Below are positions 57,549 through 64,000 of a stretch of DNA of 64,000 bases, in pieces (position 1 is the stretch's first letter; the number at the start of each line of letters is the position of its first letter). The stretch is from assembly GCA_950295325.1 (NCBI GenBank), contig OX485809.1:2416001-2480000 (forward strand). Direction: 5' to 3'. The notes beneath the pieces were generated by a model. That model saw nothing but the letters and a program-made list of their open reading frames with translations. It was not told the origin of the DNA and made no database searches. The position numbers were made by a program, and so were the translations under genes. Source of the stretch: Polytrichum commune (lineage: Eukaryota > Streptophyta > Polytrichopsida > Polytrichales > Polytrichaceae).

Positions 57549-59991
57549 TCATGATCTATTCTTATAATGTCCAATACCTCTGACATTTGGGGCATTGAGG
57601 TCACCAACCCGCTCCAACCTGTACAAGTGTCCACAATTTGTCAGATTAAACCCAAAATTACAAAAGATAGCCAACAGAGCTTTATAAGCTTCAAATCTCA
57701 AGAAGCTGGTGCCCTTCCCAATTATGGGATCATGCCTACGAAAGCATGCACTGATGATCACTTACTTCCAGACGTCCTGGACAGCCTTCATGACTTCTGA
57801 TGAATTTGTTTCCACAACTTGACCGCCCATTACAATTTCATCCAAAATGGTGTGTACCTGTGACAGTTAACTAGAAAATCAGATTCCCATAGTGCCATCA
57901 CAAATAGAACAAAGCTATTCATGATGGACGATAGAAACTGACTGTAACAGATTCGGCTCATGGTGTGATTGAATTGGTTAGTAAAAGTGCTCCCAAGGGC
58001 TAAGGCACTCAAATTATAAATATTGGATGCCACCAAATGAACTAGGTAATGGATGTGAGGAGCCCTACTACAAGTTGTAGTAGGCACCCACCACACATGT
58101 AGCAGCATGGTGGGTATTGGGTGCCTACTACAGCCAATTGCAAGGTAACATGTTCCATTTGGTCATGCCCTGGCATGGTCGTCAATTATGGGTGAAAATG
58201 TGCCTTCTTGCATCCAATCAAGGATAGACACATCAGCAAACCACTTGGCATAGATTGCTCCAAATGACAGCTCAAAGTGGCTTTAAAAAGCACCAATCCA
58301 CATGGCTAAGAGACAAAGACCTCTCCCTCCAAACCTAGTTGGTAGACATGCTTCTAGTTCTATGCTAGATAGTGAATGAACTGAATATCAAAAAAAGTAT
58401 TAACAGCAGCCACCTACCTTGTTGAAGTTGAATACAATATCCAGCTCACATACATTCTTGAAACAGCGATCCAATGTTTCCACAAAAACTGCAACATCAA
58501 AAGTGATCACTCGGATAATGAAGAATAAATCTCGCATTTGTTGACAAGCTTGACAAAAAGAGTAGCATCTCACTCACAACAGCTTGCAGATGTGCCAACA
58601 TTGATAGGTAGTGTAATGAGGTTGGCGTACCCTGAATGAGATCTAGAATCCCAAGCTCACTTTCCGCGCTGTCAATGACAAACACAAAGTAGAGCGTTGC
58701 GAAATGCTTGTACACCAGCTTTGTATCCTGCAGAAATAGCAATCACTCTGCCTTATAGCCCCAATACAGCATAATAATGGTGAGGTGACCCAAGGATGTT
58801 GTAAAGGCATCTACATCCACCCTTATTCAGAAGTATGGAGGTCAATCATAAGGAATGCAGGTGTTATTCAGTACTTCTCTTAATCGGACTCCTATATTTG
58901 ATTGGCGTGGATCAAAGAACAAACAGCATAGAGACACATATTCAAAAGAGATTGGCTATGTCTTCAAATTTTACTCCACATTCAATAGTGAACACGATTG
59001 GGAGGACCTATGGTGCTCAGTTAAGGAATCAACAAACATGCACTTCCAATAACCATAACCAAATCATGGGAGTTCCAATTTTCCATCTCATTTTTCCTGA
59101 TGCTTCATTGTAGTTTGCTAATGCAGATCCAGTTTGTCGTGTAAATCTAATCAGTAGAAGTTGGAGAACATGAAAAACGAACTGAATAATACCCACCTAC
59201 CTTCACAGTACAAATGCAAGTGACCACTCACCGGGCCAAAGATGTCGTCAGCTTCCACAAAATTGCACAGCCCTTCTGCTCTGCTGGACAGAACTGCACC
59301 CCATTTCCACACCAACCTCACCAATTACACACATGGCACTACACAACCACTTGTGACCAGTGACACTCAGAGAAAGCTTCAGATACAAATTTCCATCTTC
59401 ATTCAAATAGGTTACCTACTCATTAACACTCTCTGATAGCTTATAGCTACAATAATCCAAGTTCTGAATGCAGATAGTCAAGACATATACATACATACTC
59501 TTGCAATATCCAACCCTACCTGATCCGCAATCAACATGCGAGATTAAGGGCGGAAGCTAGGGCTAGAGAATCCCACAAGGATTCTGAACGTATTCTCACC
59601 TGAATATATGGCGCGTACAATCTCCTGCTGCTTCTGCACACCCTGTCGTCACACCCTAGTCATGTTAATGCGTGAATTTTAATTTTGCCTCACCGAATGA
59701 AACCACCAGATTAAACGCCATGTGATTTACAAGCACGAGTCTAAAATGAAGGAAGCGAGCCAGGAGGGCAAAGACTAAACTCGGTTGGCTTTTGCCGCAA
59801 TTCGGTAGCTCTCTCATCATCGATCAAGAGCTGATAACGATCCAAAGGCTGCATTGTGAAATTGCGGCAATGTGGGAAGAGAGCGAGAGAGAGACAGAGA
59901 AAGAGAAAGGAGCAATCTTAACCTCGTTTTGATAGAATTTGGTGATCCTTGGCTTCCCCTGCGTGTTCATGACCAACGCAGCCAGGATCAT
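57549..59991 (-). CDS. AP3S: AP-3 complex subunit sigma, 7 exons
   Basis: Exons (minus) 59991-59923, 59633-59600, 59293-59232, 58727-58631, 58488-58418, 57857-57766 and 57618-57549 join in frame to 164 residues, about the length of the Arabidopsis protein. All introns are GT-AG. AP-3 sigma is the small adaptin of the AP-3 heterotetramer that sorts cargo to the vacuole; sigma with delta reads dileucine signals. Family blocks in order: MNTQGKPRITKFY, KQQEIVRAIYS, CNFVE, KLVYKHFATLYFVFVIDSAE followed by SELGILDLIQ, FVETLDRCFKNVCELDIVF, and HTILDEIVMGGQVVETNSSE. Exon 6 could read straight to a TAA two bases past a perfect donor (AA|GTAAGTG), but splicing to exon 7 restores the family's KLE continuation. 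An in-frame ATG at 60090 would add 33 residues; the ATG at 59991 fits the family. Intron 3 holds a family G repeat. The C-terminal 15 residues are least certain. Confidence 0.93.
58855..59210 (+). repeat. Dispersed repeat family G inside AP-3 sigma intron 3
   Basis: Matches 47370-47690 along its length (GGACTCCTATATTTGATTGG, CATGCACTTCCAATAACCAT, CAGTAGAAGTTGGAGAACAT). It lies antisense to the gene and accounts for most of the intron. Confidence 0.65.
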
Positions 59992-60790
59992 CTTGTCGTC
60001 CTCCTCTTCCTCCGACTCTCTCCTTCCTTCCTTCCCTTCCACACTCGATCGATCGATTGCTCGTTGTCTGTCTGCCTGTCCGTATTGCAAATGACAACGT
60101 CAGGATCGCACCTCACGTCTCTTCTTCTTCAAACAAAACCCAACCAAAACCCTGACAAGACAAAGAACGGCAGTAGCGGACACAAAAGCCACATGCAAAT
60201 TCTATGTGGAAATGCAACACCCTTTCACCAACCTCGAAATGTCTCTTCACACTCTCCTCTGTCTCTTCAAAGGTCATCCGCCACCAAACCTACCAAACAA
60301 ACTGTTTCTCACAAGTTCGATTCCGATGCGACGAAATTGTGAAGATTCTGAAATTGATTCATCGCCAATTCAGCCGACAATACGAATTGGATTGTGGGAA
60401 GTACGCAACCAATCTACACTTTGGAAGAATTGTTCAAAGATATGCAAACAGGAGTGACGAGGATCCGGAGTGAAGAGAGCATTGGAAACCCTAATAAAGT
60501 TAACTCAGAAGCAAAGGAAAAGGAAGGTGGGAGAAATTGACATAGCTGACGTGGTTACCCCCATGCCACGTCGATACACCAGTTATTCCCAGTGTTGTTG
60601 GGAGGAATTAGAGTTACTGTATCTACCATTGATGGTTCCGAAATCAATGAGGCAGGTCTAGGGTTCTTATTTGATACGCTATTGTTATATTGATAGTGCT
60701 TATTATTATTTGGATAGTAATAAATTGTTTTATATTTTAGATGAATTTATTATATTCATATTAATATTTGTGATTTACAATAACGGTTAC
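59992..60790. promoter_or_regulatory. Upstream region of AP-3 sigma
   Basis: Contains a pyrimidine-rich (plus strand) tract at 60000-60050 with GATCGATCGATTG beside it, probably 5' UTR, and a telo-box AAACCCTAA at 60486-60494. Plus-strand frames (59872-60342, 60470-60661) have no recognised domain. No TATA box seen. A divergent promoter is possible but unsupported. Confidence 0.45.
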
Positions 60791-60794
60791 TTTA

Positions 60795-61205
60795 GAGCCG
60801 GTTTAGACTACAATGAAGAAGTGCATTGGTTAGTCAAGAATTTTCACCCAAGACAAGGTTATTTGAGGCAACAGTTGGTATGACGAACAAGATGAATAAA
60901 AAACAAAAAAAAACAAACAAACAAACAAATGCCTCAAGTCGGAGATTCTTGGAGGTCAAGTTTATTGTCCAAGGGTTTGAGATTGCCCAAGAAACTTGAT
61001 CTCCGGAGAACTCGCTTAACAAAAAGTTTCGCCATGTTGGCAACCATATCATTCTTTCATCCATGCTTGAAGTTCTCCACCAAAGAAGTCTTGGTTGTAG
61101 TGTAAATCCCGACCAATGAAGAACCCATTTTGTGGCCAATCATATTGCTCCATTCCCCTAAAACTGTGGACCAATGCACTTCTTCATTATAGTCTAAACC
61201 AACCC
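60795..61205. mobile_element. TIR element nested against family B copy 2
   Basis: 411 bp with ends GAGCCGGTTTAGACTACAAT and the reverse of GGGTTGGTTTAGACTATAAT, continuing into GAAGAAGTGCATTGGT on both sides. Flanks TTA and TCA differ by one base. It abuts the family B copy that starts at 61206 and seems to have removed that copy's terminal bases. Confidence 0.72.
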
Positions 61206-61707
61206 TCACACCAGGGCATGAGGGTCCTTGACCTATGAGATACAAACTATGTGTTTGGTTGAGAAGTTGAAGACGGTCCAAAGTTCACTTTACACTAGAT
61301 TGTAAGGAAACGAGGGACCAATGAAATTCAAATGGATGAAATATTTGCATGGCGTCCTACGCGGCACCAAGTGCATAATGTTTTATAGCCTACTCGATAT
61401 TGGATAAGGCCCATCAAAATGTGGGTTTGACACAAAACTAGGGGGGTTAGCAAGCAATTAAATTGCCACTATCCCTTAGATATATTATAGTGTCATGATG
61501 GGGTCCCAGACTACCCAAGTCTATTTTTGTTTTTCTAGAAAATATGTCGCAGTCCCTCTACGTGATCCACTCTCACTTTATACTAAGGTTGGGGGTCCAT
61601 CAATTGCAAAATTGGATTTATGTTTCCCGAGATACGGCCTTTGAATAATGTTCAAGGGACTCTACATTTTTATGATCATGGCTCTTGATCAATGTGCAAA
61701 GCAACCC
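61206..61707 (+). mobile_element. TIR element family B, copy 2
   Basis: Matches 4967-5423 from TCACACCAGGGC to the end (AAACTATGTGTTTGGTTGAG, TTTGACACAAAACTAGG, CTTTATACTAAGGTTG). The right end read in reverse is GGGTTGCTTTGCACATTG, followed by TTA (61708-61710). The leftmost bases are lost at the junction with the neighbouring element. Confidence 0.68.
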
Positions 61708-61710
61708 TTA

Positions 61711-62560
61711 GTATGGGCAAGAGCTATCTTTGTAAGAAGAAGAAGAAGAACTCCGGTCTCCGGAGGAGGCCGGAGTGACTAGAGTGTCTGTTCGTAGAAC
61801 ATCCTTAGCCACGCCCTAAGGCAATGGTGTTAGATGTAGAACTACTTCACCCTTTTCAGGGAGTAGACACTATATTACCTTTGTAATATATAGCATGGAC
61901 AATTGCATAGTGTGGCTAATCATGCTAACATATAGTGTGGCCCATAGTATATGTCACCATCACACAATAGAACATTGTGCAATTGTAATTAAATTTGTTA
62001 TGCCATGTGGGATATTTGCCACGCCTTCTTAGGTTTGAAGTATTGCAAATGAAAATCAATTTCAATACAATGGTAAGATTGTAACCTACAAGACATACCT
62101 CTAACATTAACCTATTACGATCTACAAACCCCTAAATTCCACAAAATTGGATGCAAGTTTTTTGTTTCAAAAAAATTGTACCTATCAATTAGTATGTTGG
62201 CCCCATGTTGGACATTGTTTTTTCTTTCTTGAATAGTCAATAGGACAAGTGCCTTGCTCCTACTATATGTTGGCCCTAGCTCAATATACCAATGATTATT
62301 AAGAAATTCCTTCAATCACCTTTTTATAAAATATTTGATGCCCTCCAATTCCCCACCACTCAATTATTGATTGCCACATCACTTAGGCAAAGTAAAGGGC
62401 TTTTGATTGGTCATGTGATTTTAGCAAGGGGCATGAATGAGCAAGAAATGATGATCATAGGGAACCTATAATTGTTTTCCATTGGAACCATGTAATTCTA
62501 TCAAAGTCAAGTTCTAGTACAAGTTTCGCCAATTAGATTGTTGTTCTACTAGCCAAACTA
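61711..62560. other. AT-rich intergenic DNA, no gene seen
   Basis: A GAAGAAGAAGAA run and GGTCTCCGGAGGAGGCCGG palindrome lie at 61737-61776, like the subterminal words of the 22913 element. Otherwise nothing recognised. Confidence 0.4.
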
Positions 62561-63150
62561 CAAGTCTCATGCCTCAAATTTCAAAGTCGACTTGCATACA
62601 CAATGGGTAAGCATACTTGGATATTTCCATGCATTTGGCACCATATCCAACTTCATTAGAAGCAAAGGCGGGCCAAAAAAAGGCCGTCCCTGTTTGAGAC
62701 ATATTGAGCTCACTTTTGCATAATATTTGCAGGGGCCTGCCCAAAATGGCGGTTGGGCAGCTTGGCGGGAAGAAAGTGGCGCGCATGCATCTTGGGGTTT
62801 TGCGCGCCATCCCCCGCGCTCTCGCCGTGTCTCTCCGCACATTTTGATCCAACTTGCCGGCCATTTGGCGCAACATTGCGGTTGCTAGATGGGGTGTGGG
62901 TGTCACACTGGGGTTAGGGTTTCGTATTTTGGTAGCCATCGGTGCGTCCTTTTGCACATCGTGCAATTGTGAGACCTGTGGACTGATCTTAGCTTTCCCA
63001 TTTCGGTGTTTTCTTTCGAGATTGGATCGATTGTTGTGTGGGATGCTTGCAAGCCTGAACTGGAACCACACCCCATTCTTTGAAATCGACCATGTGAAGA
63101 ACTTGTAGGCATGGACAATTTGTAGCAATGGCAAGCAGAGCATCATCATC
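62561..63150. other. GC-richer block with long open frames, function unknown
   Basis: A 191-codon minus frame (62574-63149) and overlapping plus frames occur in a stretch with higher GC (around 62740-62900). The minus product is Arg/Thr/Pro-rich in the middle and has no recognised domain, and I see no splice pattern or homology to favour a real gene. Confidence 0.25.
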
Positions 63151-63289
63151 TACAGAATCCAACAAACGATGATCAAACTCGCAGAGTATGTAGAACTCCT
63201 CAAGGTTAGGGCACCCGGCACGGGGGGATCACACCCCCTTACATTTTGTAACCACGTCAGAGCCCAACATTTTCCTTTTTAATTGCACC

Positions 63290-63665
63290 CATACCCAGAC
63301 CATGCCCATCAGCAGTGGCCTATGCCCACCCATGCCCACCCATAGCATGACATGTGCGCATCCATGCCCACCCATGCCCACCCATGCCCACACATAGCAT
63401 GACATGTGCCCACCCATGCCCACCCACGCCCCACCCATGCTATTCAAATTGCGCCCATGTATTCAAAAATTGTGTAATGTGTATTGTGTAATTGTGTAAT
63501 GTGTCTTGTATGATTGTGTAATTGTGCCCCACCCATGCCCACCCATGGACAATAATATCGCAGCCATGCCCAGCCATGCCCACCCATGAACAATAATATT
63601 GCACCCATGCCCACCCAAAACCCATGGGCATGGGTGGGTATGGGCATGGGCATGGGTATGGGCAC
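63290..63665 (+). repeat. CATGCCCACC minisatellite with an inverted end
   Basis: Ten-base units of the type CCATGCCCAC fill 63293-63440 and 63525-63617. Within the first block a longer unit of about 51 bp recurs (TAGCATGACATGTGC near 63342 and 63393). A TGTGTAAT-rich spacer (63470-63525) divides the array. At 63622 the repeat switches strand to GGGCATGGGTGGG, so the end folds back on the array. Open frames on the minus strand here are repeat translations. Confidence 0.85.
63626..63662 (+). promoter_or_regulatory. G-quadruplex motif, seven G-triplets
   Basis: G-triplets at 63626, 63632, 63636, 63642, 63648, 63654 and 63660 are separated by loops of 1 or 3 bases. This fits the usual G3N1-7 rule for a stable G-quadruplex several times over. 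Confidence 0.75.
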
Positions 63666-63670
63666 CCAAT

Positions 63671-64000
63671 GTAGGGCTCTGAACCACGTGCGATAATGGG
63701 GTATTTAATGGGGGGATATTTATGCACCTCTCAATATTTAATCCCTCCCTATATGTAGATATAAAGCTACTTTGACGTATTTTTTAACACCCTATATTTA
63801 TTTGTAATTATTTAGAAAGGCTAATTTTTGGCATCATATTTTTTTTATAAATCGTACAAGTACCAAATAGTAGACGGAATACTATAGCATTACAAAGTTG
63901 ACTATGTGAGCAACAAACGTTCCATAGCATCCATCTTGTCATTTAATCGGTTTCAATTAGTTTAACCAATGCTAAACCGTTCAAAATGCCATTCAAAACA
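63671..64000. other. AT-rich end of window, nothing recognised
   Basis: No coding or repeat feature that I can support. Confidence 0.4.

Noticed and set aside
59872-60342. 156-codon plus frame overlapping AP-3 sigma exon 1
   Set aside because: Antisense to exon 1 and its UTR; low-complexity Arg/Ser product.
63290-63617. Possible CRISPR-like array
   Set aside because: Units are contiguous 10-mers without spacers; eukaryotic minisatellite.
63229-63727. Minus-strand frames rich in GWAWVGMGG-like repeats
   Set aside because: Direct translation of the minisatellite in several frames.

Overview
This is nuclear DNA of a land plant. The evidence is spliced genes with GT-AG introns that match plant families (vacuolar-type TPK potassium channel, eukaryotic endonuclease V, AP-3 sigma adaptin, a HINT3-like HIT protein, an ASR-like stress protein), a Ty1/copia retrotransposon primed from plant initiator tRNA-Met, and many short plant-type DNA transposons. 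The species cannot be named from the window. Low gene density (five host genes in 64 kb) and decayed repeats suggest a medium or large genome, possibly a seed-free plant, but that is a guess.

Layout. 0-2.5 kb: first coding exon of a HIT-domain gene (minus), running off the left edge. 2.5-6.6 kb: repeats only. 6.65-12.9 kb: one copia-type LTR retrotransposon with both LTRs, a near-matching 5-bp target duplication, an internal-tRNA primer site, decayed gag-protease-integrase, no reverse transcriptase, and an unexplained C-rich leader of about 3 kb. 12.9-29.7 kb: no recognisable host gene, but a dense set of small inverted-repeat elements, tandem arrays and a foldback structure. 29.7-34.8 kb: a GC-richer stretch with degenerate repeats of about 300 bp, leading into the two-exon TPK channel gene (plus). 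35-39.8 kb: repeats. 39.9-43.7 kb: an eight-exon endonuclease V gene (plus). 45.6-46.4 kb: a two-exon ASR-like gene (minus) with a TATA box and a DRE core. 46.9-57.5 kb: repeats, including a clean CACTA-type MITE. 57.5-60.0 kb: a seven-exon AP-3 sigma gene (minus). 60.8-64 kb: nested elements and a CATGCCCAC minisatellite that reverses strand and ends in a run of seven G-triplets.

The five host genes have unrelated jobs (nucleotide hydrolysis, vacuolar K+ transport, inosine-nucleic-acid cleavage, stress protection, vesicle sorting) and do not form a cluster. The most distinctive feature is a group of at least eight elements that share a 16-bp terminal sequence close to GGGCCRSTTYACACTA and TTA/TAA target duplications, but have unrelated interiors whose subterminal motifs are each repeated in inverted orientation. 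Two of them sit inside duplicated sequence that supplies the matching empty site within this window.
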